50,553 bases of DNA from Andalucia godoyi (Eukaryota; Discoba; Jakobea; Jakobida; Andaluciidae), in the NCBI GenBank assembly GCA_009859145.1, contig VRVR01000030.1:1-50553 (forward strand). Reading direction: 5' to 3'. Position 1 is the first letter of the stretch, and every line of letters starts with the position of its first letter. A model generated the notes under the pieces. That model searched no databases, had not been told where the DNA came from, and saw nothing but the letters and a program-made list of their open reading frames with translations. The translations under genes and the position numbers were made by a program. Shown in pieces: positions 9,295 through 17,502 of the stretch.

Positions 9295-10917
9295 ATGATC
9301 TTTATTGTTCGTTTCAGAGGAGGTCATGTCAACTTCTTTTTGCCCGAGTTGGAAGCTGCGGCGTCGGCGGCCGGTGTGCCTTTTGTTGTCCGTGGTGTGA
9401 TTGATGAAGGAAACGAGGACAAGCCAGCTGTGCTGTATGCAGTTGAGTTCCCCAGCGAGGAAGATGCATGCCTGGTCGCAGAACGGTCTGTGTCTATCCG
9501 ATACATCGGATTGGTGCTGTTTGACACGGATTGCTGGGAGGAGTTTCCATCCACTATAGACTCGATGCCGGAGAATCCGTTTTTGGATTGCGACGGAAAG
9601 ACGTACGCAATTTCTTTTGATTGTCCAAACAGTAAGATGCCGGCGAAGGAGCAGCAAGTCGTTTATGATGAGCTGGAAAAGGCGCGCTTTCATGCTGGGA
9701 GAGCAGATCTGAAGAACCCGGAGGTCCTGTACATGGTTGCCAAGATGCGGCCGTTCGTGGTTGCAAAACCGTCTTGTCCCCTGTCAAAGGTTTGGATTCA
9801 AAAACCGTGCATGTTTATGCGGGTGATTGCGCACGGAGGAATGCAACACTACTCGTCTGCTTTCGATCTGAAGCAGAGATCATACATCGGGACAACATCC
9901 ATGGACGCGGAACTTAGTGCATTCATGGCCTCCCTAGGTCTGTGCGACGAAGGAAAGCTGGCATGCGATCCGTTTGCTGGCACTGGATCGGTGATGATTG
10001 CGGCCGCTGCGTTTGGTGCAAGTGCTCTTGGCTTTGACCTGGACAGGACAGTCATGGGCCGCGTACACGAAAACTTCAAGCAATATGGTCTCGAAGGTCA
10101 ATTTTTAGGATGCATTCGCCATGATTTACGGCGCCCTTCCATTCTCCTGCAACCGATGTTTGACGCCATTGTCACTGATCCTCCCTATGGTCTTCGTGTT
10201 GGTGTTGGAAAACTCAAAGGAGTGTCTGGCACGTCCATTCAGCGAGTGAATCCTATGGCCAATGGAAATGGGTACGGGATGACAGACGCCGCCGCCGCCG
10301 CTGCTGCTGCTGCTGCTGCTGCTACCGCGGAGGATGAAAACAAAAGCGAGGGCCACGGCGGAATGGAAGAACTTGCAGACGACCGGCATCATGACAAGTA
10401 TGCGCCCGCGGTTCACAAGAGTTCTATCCTCGAAGACCTGATTTCGTTTGCTGCAAAGACGCTTCGAAGTGGCGGACGCCTGGTGTACTGGATGGTCACT
10501 ACCGAGAACTACACGGAACGAGAATTGCTCGTGCATCCATGCTTTCTCGTGATTGCAAACTGTGACGAGCATTTATTCGGGGTATTCCGTCGCCGCCTCA
10601 TTGTAGCGGTGAAGGTTCGTTCAGAGGACGAGGCTGTGCAGCACGTCGAAGGACTATATGCCACGCATGGGGCAGAGTGCAAGACGGCTGCAGAAATCCT
10701 TACTCCGAGACGGTGGGATCCAGAGGATGAGATTTGGAAGAATGGAAACTTCATCCGAGCGGACGTTGTCGCCAACATGGTCCGGGAGCGGGAGCTCTTA
10801 GAGATTTCGGCGGCACATCGGGCACGAAAGCGAGAACGAAAACATCGGATGTACGAGAAATGTCAGGAGTTTCGCTTGAAGATGGAATCGGAGAAGCAGT
10901 CAGGATCTGCAGACTGA
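9295..10917 (+). CDS. TRMT11: tRNA (guanine-10 N2) methyltransferase catalytic subunit TRMT11
   Basis: 540 residues. TRMT11 with its partner TRMT112 makes m2G at position 10 of cytosolic tRNAs. Residues 1-~170 match the THUMP-like N-terminal part, including FIVRFRGGHVNFFLPEL at the start. The Rossmann methyltransferase follows: CDPFAGTGSVMIAAA (SAM binding, near residues 220-237) and the catalytic TDPPYG with Asp295. An alanine run encoded by GCC/GCT repeats, followed by a hydrophilic stretch (~329-360), is inserted just after the catalytic motif. It is a low-complexity loop with no counterpart I know of. The C-terminus is a basic helix (RARKRERKHR). The ATG at 9295 begins directly at the conserved N-terminus. 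Its stop is 92 bases from that of the convergent GPC1 gene. Confidence 0.93.
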   Translation: MIFIVRFRGGHVNFFLPELEAAASAAGVPFVVRGVIDEGNEDKPAVLYAVEFPSEEDACLVAERSVSIRYIGLVLFDTDCWEEFPSTIDSMPENPFLDCDGKTYAISFDCPNSKMPAKEQQVVYDELEKARFHAGRADLKNPEVLYMVAKMRPFVVAKPSCPLSKVWIQKPCMFMRVIAHGGMQHYSSAFDLKQRSYIGTTSMDAELSAFMASLGLCDEGKLACDPFAGTGSVMIAAAAFGASALGFDLDRTVMGRVHENFKQYGLEGQFLGCIRHDLRRPSILLQPMFDAIVTDPPYGLRVGVGKLKGVSGTSIQRVNPMANGNGYGMTDAAAAAAAAAAAATAEDENKSEGHGGMEELADDRHHDKYAPAVHKSSILEDLISFAAKTLRSGGRLVYWMVTTENYTERELLVHPCFLVIANCDEHLFGVFRRRLIVAVKVRSEDEAVQHVEGLYATHGAECKTAAEILTPRRWDPEDEIWKNGNFIRADVVANMVRERELLEISAAHRARKRERKHRMYEKCQEFRLKMESEKQSGSAD

Positions 10918-11009
10918 AAGAAGGCCGTACAAACTGTTGGAAACTGGCATCTCCATCGTGGATTTTCCAGACCATCTCTCCCCCACCCACGCCGACAACC
11001 ACAAATATC

Positions 11010-12170
11010 TTAATCGGAAATCGCACCGGATCGAACAGTTTTCCGTTTTCCGCCGTCCTTTGGCGATCGGTCTTGCTCTGTTTCCAAGAGATTTTTTCTC
11101 GAGTCTCGCATCAAATCGGTACGCAGTTGTTCTAGGCGCTGCACATATTTGACGGAAAAGGTGTCAACAAAAAACACTGCAGAATTCCAAATAGACACAC
11201 TCAAGACAGCCAACAGCGCAAAAACATTCACCCAAAAGTGTGTGTACATCCAAGTCACCGGGAAGATTGTGAGGCATGAATACAGGAGCTGCAAGACTAT
11301 GAAACCAACAAGACGAGCCCGTCCAGCGGGAACCCGGCACAGGATTCTTCCGACAACGGACTTGGAACCTTCCCCCGTCAAGTACCGAAACGATGTAACT
11401 GCTTCTGGTGACATTCTTCGTGATTCAATGACCTCCGTTTTGACGAGGTACCCGACCTGCCAGTAAATATGCAGGAGCAACGTCGCCCTGTAGCATTCCC
11501 ACAGCCCAAATGTGCCCTCCTGGATGGTGTACCATTCTGCAAATTCCGGTGCTGCTCTCCAACGAATCAGGAACGTCACCAACGGAGGCATTGCGTGAAT
11601 AAACACGGACGTCATGAAGTCCAGCGAGAAAAACACGAGTTTGTTGTTCCACGTGGGAATTGCGAACAGCAGCGGACCATGCGAAACCGCGAAGCACAGC
11701 GTAAAGAGCGCCTTCGATGTTGGAAGCAGAAACAAGTAAAACAGCAGCGACATGTTGGCAAGATAGCAAAAATCCAGCAGAAACCAGTGACTCTGTGTCT
11801 TGTGATACGCAAAGAACCGAAATGGAATCAGAAACGCCGACCATCCAGCATAGAAGTACGGAATTGTCCATGGATATCGACCCACGAGGAATGCCAGCGC
11901 GCAAATGTTCATCACACCCAAAGTGTACAGAACCTTGTCCTGGGTACGGACAAAATCAGGCGAACGCATCGTCTTTTCGATGGAAAGATGCTTGCGAACG
12001 AGAAATTCCACAGTCCTGGAAACCTTGTTGTTGTATCGAAAGTCCTGAAGAACTTTGCGGACGACCAAGCTTCGAAACTTGTCTGCGCGACTGGATGACG
12101 AAGCGGCACCCGTCTCCGATAGCTCGTCCGATGTCGGGGACCGATCAGACCAAGTGCGGCGGGCCGACAT
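11010..12170 (-). CDS. GPC1: Glycerophosphocholine acyltransferase GPC1 family
   Basis: 386-residue multi-pass membrane protein of the DUF2838 family, whose yeast and plant members acylate glycerophosphocholine with acyl-CoA to lysophosphatidylcholine at the ER. Seen: a soluble N-terminus (~70 residues), then about eight hydrophobic segments. The family hallmark region is HKTQSHWFLLDFCYLANMSL near residue 130, and SHGPLLFAIPTWNNKLVFFS follows. The C-terminus is basic. I start at ATG 12170 (MSARRTW). The frame remains open for 123 codons upstream, but that part is encoded by a 15-base GAAGAAGAAGAACAG tandem repeat (reading LFFFF on this strand) and is better explained as 5' leader. The stop at 11010 faces that of TRMT11. 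Confidence 0.88.
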   Translation of the reverse strand: MSARRTWSDRSPTSDELSETGAASSSSRADKFRSLVVRKVLQDFRYNNKVSRTVEFLVRKHLSIEKTMRSPDFVRTQDKVLYTLGVMNICALAFLVGRYPWTIPYFYAGWSAFLIPFRFFAYHKTQSHWFLLDFCYLANMSLLFYLFLLPTSKALFTLCFAVSHGPLLFAIPTWNNKLVFFSLDFMTSVFIHAMPPLVTFLIRWRAAPEFAEWYTIQEGTFGLWECYRATLLLHIYWQVGYLVKTEVIESRRMSPEAVTSFRYLTGEGSKSVVGRILCRVPAGRARLVGFIVLQLLYSCLTIFPVTWMYTHFWVNVFALLAVLSVSIWNSAVFFVDTFSVKYVQRLEQLRTDLMRDSRKNLLETEQDRSPKDGGKRKTVRSGAISD

Positions 12171-12503
12171 GTGATTGCGTGGGCTGGAGAGGGGAAGCAA
12201 CGGATGGGAAGGTGCGTAATATGTTTTGGCTGGAACTTGTTCAGTGTTGCGGGTGGACAACGACGAAGAAAGTGAAAAGAAGAAGAACAGGAAGAAGAAG
12301 AACAGGAAGAAGAAGAACAGGAAGAAGAAGAACAGGAAGAAGAAGAACAGGAAGAAGAAGAACAGGAAAAAGAAGAAGAAAAATGAAATCAAAACCTTGT
12401 CGAAAACACAATTGGATAAAATAGAAAAGAGAGAGCACGTCAAGTACGGTACAGTCGCACGCATTTCTGCTTTTTCCACGTCTACTCGCCTACACCAATG
12501 ACC
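12171..12503. repeat. GPC1 leader with six copies of a 15-base tandem repeat
   Basis: 12276-12365 holds six near-perfect copies of a 15-mer (GAAGAAGAAGAACAG on the plus strand). Because the unit is a multiple of three, it stays open on the minus strand as (LFFFF)n, in frame with GPC1. I treat it as untranslated leader. The remaining ~140 bases up to repeat copy A show nothing. Confidence 0.75.
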
Positions 12504-13085
12504 GACAGCTTTGTGTATCAGCGTTTGAACATCAAACAAAACGATTTTCTTACCATGATCAAGTCGTCATTCTTCACGTTTTGGTCTGTCTTTCTATTAT
12601 TCTTTCTGTTTGTTTTATGTCTTTCATAACCGAACCCTCAAGCAGCACCTTTCATCAAAGACAAAGACAAAGACAAAGGATCTCATGGCTCCAAAGAGGG
12701 ATCTTCCCGAAAAACACAAACCGGCCATGCCCCGAAGATGCCGAGAACCAAGAAACCCGTTGATTCCCTTCTCGTCGGAGGCGGAGAGCAAGACATTTTA
12801 AATTCACGAAGATGTGATCGATTGCGTTCGGAATGCGCTTTAAGTCAGAGAACAAGAAGGAGCAATGGCAAAAGCGTCGTTGGCGCAATGTGTGACAGCG
12901 CCGACCACATCCTGTTTCCTCCAAACGGTCATTTTTTTGAATATTGAATCGATTGGGGAATGTGTTGGTTGCGATGACCCTTTTATGCAGAGTTGGTACT
13001 CGCCCCTAATAATAATAAAAGCACGTGGCTTGGATCTGTCTTCGGTGACAGCTTAGCCCGACGGTCAATAATGATTCATGTTTTG
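12504..13085 (+). mobile_element. Interspersed repeat, copy A (full length, ~0.58 kb)
   Basis: This segment is almost identical to the reverse complement of 44507-45104, and its first ~295 bases match the reverse complement of 29057-29351. Identity holds at the DNA level in every frame, including a stretch giving the same 69-codon frame in A and B. That points to recent duplication rather than selection on a protein. Internal landmarks are an imperfect hairpin GTTTGAACATCAAAC near 12523, an (AAAGAC)n hexamer run near 12658 with fewer units than copy B, and an AATAATAATAAAA stretch near 13007. I saw no long terminal repeats, transposase or clear target-site duplication. The class (SINE-like, MITE-like or other) is unknown. 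Confidence 0.85.
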
Positions 13086-13219
13086 ACGAGCGGATACTTT
13101 CTCCCCTTGCGTTTGGCATTTGTCACGCTGTTGTTGTGCATTCCCGTCTTTTTCGTGTGGGGAAAGAAAGCGGAAGTTGCATCCTTTGTCTGTAAAGTCG
13201 ATGCACGCAGGTCTGTAGA

Positions 13220-13591
13220 ATGAGCAACAGCGGGACGGTAGAGCATCTTGAGGAGCCTGGATTTCCGTCTTTTGGATTCATGAACTTGGATCGTGCGTCG
13301 TATCGTCGATGTTCTGCGAGCTTCTGTTCTTCTTCTTCTGCTTCTTTGCGCAACGAGTGTCCCAAATCCAATCCGCAGCAGGTGATATGCGTGTCGCAGT
13401 CCTTGCTGACACGATCGATCCTTTCTGCATCTCAACAGCACCAACACCAGCACCAGCACGAGTCGTTCGGTCGACTGTTTGGAAAGAATGCAGGTGTTTC
13501 GGGAGCCAATCGCCATGATTGCGAGGCTGCGGATTTTCCAGAACCGAGCGAGCCGCTCGAGCCGAGTGCAAAGCTTGCCAAACTTGGATGA
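13220..13591 (+). CDS. Small orphan protein (123 aa)
   Basis: ATG at 13220 to TGA at 13589-13591. The protein begins MSNSGTVEHLEEPGFPSF. It contains a Ser-rich patch and a Gln/His run (QQHQHQHQH), and ends EPSEPLEPSAKLAKLG. Codon choice (TCG, CGA, GGA, TTT) resembles the neighbouring genes, and the frame has normal composition outside the Q/H run. A longer frame on the opposite strand (13076-13594) has an implausible Arg-rich composition and I take it as the shadow. I recognise no family. The gene sits immediately after repeat copy A and converges on the reticulon gene. Confidence 0.45.
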   Translation: MSNSGTVEHLEEPGFPSFGFMNLDRASYRRCSASFCSSSSASLRNECPKSNPQQVICVSQSLLTRSILSASQQHQHQHQHESFGRLFGKNAGVSGANRHDCEAADFPEPSEPLEPSAKLAKLG

Positions 13592-13756
13592 CAACCCTAA
13601 GAGTTTTGATATTGTGTGTGCCTGTGTACTTGTGTGCGTGTGTGCGTGTGTACTTGTGGGCGTGTGCGCCTAGTGTTCACATTCATTTGGGCTGCATTTT
13701 CAAAAGCAGGACGATAATAAGAAACATTTCACATTACAGTTCTTTCGACAAGTTTT

Positions 13757-14569
13757 TCAGTCTTGCTTGATGTTGTTTGCCGACTGAAGAGCTGATGCTC
13801 GTGGGATGCGAGCAAGCAAGTCCTGGAGCGCAACGTACACCGTTGCCCACAAACGCGAAACAACGTCTTTGATCTGCGAAACGATCTTATTGACCTCCTT
13901 TTCAAACTTTGCGTAAAACACTGGGACACCAAACGCAAGGATCACGTCGATGATGAAGAGAGTCGCCGGGAAAAACATGCAAGTGATCTTGTATGAGATC
14001 CAAAAGATGAGCGCCCAGAGAAGCGGATGTGTCGACGAAAAAAGATAGAGCCACTCTCGGATGGCCGACGCAATCTGTTTCGACAATCGGTCAATATCCA
14101 CGATATCATCCAACTGCTGCGACATCCCCTGCTTGAACCCACTGAAGCGCGATCCAGACTGCATGAAGGAACCAGAGAGCTGAAGTGCAAAGAGAATTAG
14201 AGATCCCAAAAACGCAGCGAAAAACGCAAGTGAAAGCACATTCCACTGAAGAGAGTATCGCAGCAAAAGCCCAACAGTCAGGCACGACGTGAAGGCCGCC
14301 GCAGACACCGGGACCGATCGCCAGTTCAGCACAAAGAGAACGCGGTCCCATGCATGCGATCCGTACAAGGGGGCAAAGAGATTGCGAGGGTTCACGGCAC
14401 GAGACGCAGACGCAGTGGTTGCAGTGGTGGTGGTGGTACCCGTAGGGATCGCCGTAGAGGTGGCGGCGACAGACGACCGGTTTGCCGTCGACGAATCCGA
14501 CTTGGTCGAAAGACGCAGCTGGACAGTGTCCGGGTTGGAAGGGTTTGAACGAAGCTCAGCTTCAGCCAT
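13757..14569 (-). CDS. Reticulon-domain ER-shaping protein
   Basis: 270 residues. The N-terminal ~60 residues are Ser/Thr/Ala-rich and disordered. The reticulon homology domain then starts with DRVLFVLNWRSVPVS (75-89). It has a first long hydrophobic hairpin (85-131), a hydrophilic loop (132-178), a second hairpin (179-220) and the conserved ending FGVPVFYAKFEKEVNKIV (213-230), equivalent to the S-V-P-V-x-Y-E-K signature of the family. A 40-residue helical tail follows. Reticulons wedge into the cytosolic leaflet and curve ER tubules. Length and topology fit fungal, plant and protist reticulon-like proteins. The start ATG at 14569 is the only one before the domain. Confidence 0.85.
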   Translation of the reverse strand: MAEAELRSNPSNPDTVQLRLSTKSDSSTANRSSVAATSTAIPTGTTTTTATTASASRAVNPRNLFAPLYGSHAWDRVLFVLNWRSVPVSAAAFTSCLTVGLLLRYSLQWNVLSLAFFAAFLGSLILFALQLSGSFMQSGSRFSGFKQGMSQQLDDIVDIDRLSKQIASAIREWLYLFSSTHPLLWALIFWISYKITCMFFPATLFIIDVILAFGVPVFYAKFEKEVNKIVSQIKDVVSRLWATVYVALQDLLARIPRASALQSANNIKQD

Positions 14570-15051
14570 CTTGATTCCAATACTTCTCCACTAAAAACCA
14601 AAGACAAAGAAACGAAAAAAGCAGTGTAGTGAGATAATTTAAATTTTAAATTTAAGAAGAAAAAAAACAATAAAATGAAAATGAAAATGAAAGCGGGGGG
14701 AAACAGACTGCAAATACAAGTGTGAAAAAAGGATGGAGAGTGAAAGAGATTGGGAGTGAGAGAGACAAAGAGAATGATCAAGAAGAAAATCATCACTGGA
14801 AAAGTTCCGAACTTCAAGCTTGTCCAATCGGATTCGGAACAATTTGGGAAAGGTGTGTGGCATCCTCAACTGCAAGATTGAGTACCTCGAGGGTGGGTTT
14901 TTAAATTGGGGAAGCTGGACTTTCAGAAGTTTCGCAGCTATTATTATTAGTATTATTATTATTATTTTAAATTACTTATTCTGGGAACAGACATCACGCA
15001 CCATCCACAGAGTGTACCAAGGAACATACGATACGGGAAGAGGAGGAAGAG
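14570..15051. promoter_or_regulatory. Divergent intergenic region reticulon / RanBPM-like
   Basis: 482 bases between outward-facing genes, so both promoters should be here. It contains AT-rich blocks at 14635-14690 and a (TTA/ATT)n run at 14938-14975. No recognisable RNA gene. Confidence 0.5.
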
Positions 15052-16356
15052 ATGGAATTTCTGAAGGCAGAGAGTACTGCGCATTACGCATGTGTGCCGA
15101 GTGCAAAGCAGAGGCTGAATCGGAATCGACGGTCTCGATTCTGCGAAGTGCTTGGAGATGGGCTGACTGTGCGGTACACCGGGGAAGGAAAGAACAGCCA
15201 CGATGTAGGCAGTATCCAGAGCATCTATCCTCTTCAAATCGAGTCTTCGTGCGCGCCTGTCGGGTACTTTGAACTCAAAGTCGACGAGAGTGGAGACAAC
15301 GGAAGCATCGCGATCGGGCTGAGCACACCCGAATTCTCGTTGATGGGACAGCCGGGCTGGGAGCCAAAATCGTATGGATTCCATTCGGATGACGGAAATG
15401 TGTTCGCTGGAAAGGGCACGGGCTCGACTTTTGTGACGCCCGGGAAACAAGGCGACATCATTGGCTGCGGAATGCTGTTCAGAAGACGAACTGTGTTTTT
15501 CACTCGGAACGGCGTGATGCTTGCTGTTCCTCCAATTCCATCTCCAATCGCGGAATCCCCCTGCGACCTGTATCCTACCGTTGGACTGCACTCTCCTGGG
15601 GAAGTCGCGATCGCGCGGTTTGAACCACCATTTGCATTTCCCGTCGAAAACATCATCCAGAAGGAATGGGAGGCGCTCATTGAGGTTCCTCGACCGTTCT
15701 CGCACATTGGATCGCCTGCTGAATGTTTGAAAATGGTTATTTTCCACCTTGTGGAGATTGGATTCGTCGAAACTGCTTCGAATTTGTTGTCCAAGGTGCA
15801 AATGCCCCATGAAATGCGTGCCGCGCTTGATTTTGTCATGTCAATCAAGAAAGCCATCCGGGAAAGTATTTCCAGCGGATCTCTGGACGACACTGCCGAA
15901 AGCTTTCAAATGGTTGCTTCTGCGTGTTCAGATGCAGGTCAGCAGACTGCACTCCGCTCTGCTGTGTATGAAATTCGACGAATGGTGGTTCTTGAGTTGT
16001 GTGTTGCTGGAAAACAAAAGGACGCACTGCTGTACGCCCGTGAGCATCTCGGTGGCGCTCCCACGGAATTTTTGAAGGAGATTATGGTCCGCATTTTGCA
16101 AGCGAAGACACCCCCCGACGGACGGCCGTGCAACACTTCTGCCCAGCGAAAGCTGGTTTCTGTGCACGTGTGCCGAATGTGCCGCGCTGACTTTATTATT
16201 TCCAATGCAGTGATGTTTGCGAATGCGTTTGATGTCGATTCATCTGGCATCGCGGGTGTCCTGAGTGAGTCATTTCGTGCACTGTCCAGCTCTCTATTGG
16301 ATGTTGAAATCGTCCTCCAGCACTCGATTCTTCTCTTGCGTGCCCTTCATCAATAA
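15052..16356 (+). CDS. RanBPM-like protein (SPRY, CTLH/CRA), CTLH/GID E3 complex subunit
   Basis: 434 residues. A SPRY domain occupies ~30-205: VRYTGEGK, then YFELKV, GLSTPEF, the signature GWEPKSYGFHSDDG, GDIIGCG, FFTRNGV and LYPTVGLHSPGEV. It is followed by FPVEN and a segment around 221-250 (ECLKMVIFHLVEIGFVETAS) in the position of the LisH motif. CTLH/CRA-like helices run to the C-terminus. In RanBP9/10 (yeast Gid1 is the counterpart) this architecture scaffolds the CTLH/GID ubiquitin ligase. The order SPRY-LisH-CTLH-CRA and the total length fit RanBPM without its long N-terminus. The ATG at 15052 is the first in frame, though a short upstream exon cannot be excluded. Confidence 0.85.
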   Translation: MEFLKAESTAHYACVPSAKQRLNRNRRSRFCEVLGDGLTVRYTGEGKNSHDVGSIQSIYPLQIESSCAPVGYFELKVDESGDNGSIAIGLSTPEFSLMGQPGWEPKSYGFHSDDGNVFAGKGTGSTFVTPGKQGDIIGCGMLFRRRTVFFTRNGVMLAVPPIPSPIAESPCDLYPTVGLHSPGEVAIARFEPPFAFPVENIIQKEWEALIEVPRPFSHIGSPAECLKMVIFHLVEIGFVETASNLLSKVQMPHEMRAALDFVMSIKKAIRESISSGSLDDTAESFQMVASACSDAGQQTALRSAVYEIRRMVVLELCVAGKQKDALLYAREHLGGAPTEFLKEIMVRILQAKTPPDGRPCNTSAQRKLVSVHVCRMCRADFIISNAVMFANAFDVDSSGIAGVLSESFRALSSSLLDVEIVLQHSILLLRALHQ

Positions 16357-16777
16357 GCAGCAGATGTCATTCACTGACGGGATAGTCCATTTTTTAATTG
16401 TTATTTTCATTGCTGCGATGGTGTTTTTTTTTTGTTTGTTTGTTTGTTGTATATTTTTTCAAACGTACATTTAGCATTGTATTTTCTTGCTTCACACATG
16501 CACACATGCACTCACACACACACACACTCTCTCTCTCACTCTCTCTCTCTCACTCTCTCTCTCTCACTCTCTCTCTCTCTCTTCGTCATTCGTTTTTGCC
16601 TTCTTTTTGGCGGGAAAAAAAGGAGGGAAACAGGGTACGTTTTTATGAGACTTGATGCTGGCTAGCGTGCGAAAAGTGCAGACAAACCGAACGACGATCG
16701 AATTCTCTCTTCATGTTCAGCGAGTTCTCGCGCGCCACTCCTGTCAAAAAATCACGTAATTGAGCTTTGTTTGCGTA
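16357..16777. repeat. Spacer with CA/CT microsatellite
   Basis: 421 bases after the RanBPM-like stop. 16495-16583 is a CACACA run passing into (CT)n with regular CTCACT interruptions. T-rich DNA with a TTTG repeat at 16425-16448 precedes it. The last 80 bases are probably leader for the small gene that follows. Confidence 0.6.
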
Positions 16778-17079
16778 ATGGCGGTGAGCGAGCGACTAAG
16801 TGGGGCGTTTCTAAGCGTGACAGCATCGCTGACACTCTGTCTCATGGGCTACATGGTGTACGCGAAGAAAGTCGAGGGCAAACCGATCCGTATGCTATAA
16901 TATATTTCATTTTATTCTTTAATTTCTCGTTTAAAAAAAAAAATGAGCGGCCTCGCAAAGAACAAAACCAAAAAGAAGCAATCGATTCCTAATTCCAGTA
17001 TTACTTTTATCACTTTATGACGACGACAGGTAAGCTTGATGTGTCTTTAGGAAATGTCAAGCCGGCGAGACCAGAGTGA
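16778..17079 (+). CDS. Tiny single-pass membrane protein, probably spliced
   Basis: ATG at 16778 opens MAVSERLSGAFLSV, then a hydrophobic segment (about residues 9-29) and YAKKVEGKPIR. Without splicing it stops after 40 codons at 16898-16900. Inside codon 38 lies GTATGC (16890), the same donor pattern as the SEC12 intron. Joining to the AG at 17028-17029 continues in frame for 16 codons (RKLDVSLGNVKPARPE) to TGA at 17077-17079, giving 53 residues. An alternative AG 21 bases later (17050) also stays in frame. Seen: the open frames and splice-like borders. Inferred: the intron. Family not recognised; size and layout suggest a small tail-like or accessory subunit of a membrane complex. Confidence 0.45.
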
Positions 17080-17107
17080 GCAGGCTTGTTTCGCCCACTG
17101 ATGTTTG

Positions 17108-17168
<61 letters not shown>

Positions 17169-17502
17169 ATTCAACCTTGTATATGCTGCAATCTGCACTG
17201 GCTATCCCGCAATGCCATACTCCATTTATTCATTTTCATCACGACTGTACGCAGCCCATGTCTTTGGATTGACTTGTCTCAATTCGTGGTGTGCGTCAAG
17301 CGATCGGGAATTCTGAATCTGCTTTTGTTTTCGCGATCCGCCATTTTGAGGAATCTTCTTCCATTCGTGGATTGACGTCGCCGATTTTTTTCTTTACGTT
17401 TTTGAGCCATTGAGTGAACTCCGTGCCCGCCGTGTGCTTTTGTCTACTGTTTGCTTGGCTTTGCAACGGACGCGTCAAAGAAACAAGAACAGGAGAAGAG
17501 AC
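17080..17502. repeat. ACL leader with (GT)28 microsatellite
   Basis: 17111-17166 is an uninterrupted GT run of about 28 units. The rest of the 423 bases upstream of the ATP-citrate lyase start shows no gene. The coding frame is open upstream of 17503 but contains no ATG. Confidence 0.75.

Noticed and set aside
12610-12947. Short ORFs in repeat A identical to ORFs in repeat B (for example 69 codons)
   Set aside because: Identity is at DNA level in all frames, and copy C has lost the start codon. No sign of protein selection.
13076-13594. 172-codon minus-strand ORF at 13.1-13.6 kb
   Set aside because: Arg-rich and unlike neighbouring genes. The plus-strand 123-codon frame has better codon use.
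16495-17166. CRISPR-like or telomere-like repetition
   Set aside because: These are simple CA/CT and GT microsatellites without spacers or telomeric units.
17410-17502. Upstream extension of ATP-citrate lyase
   Set aside because: The frame there starts without an ATG, and the family N-terminus matches from 17503.
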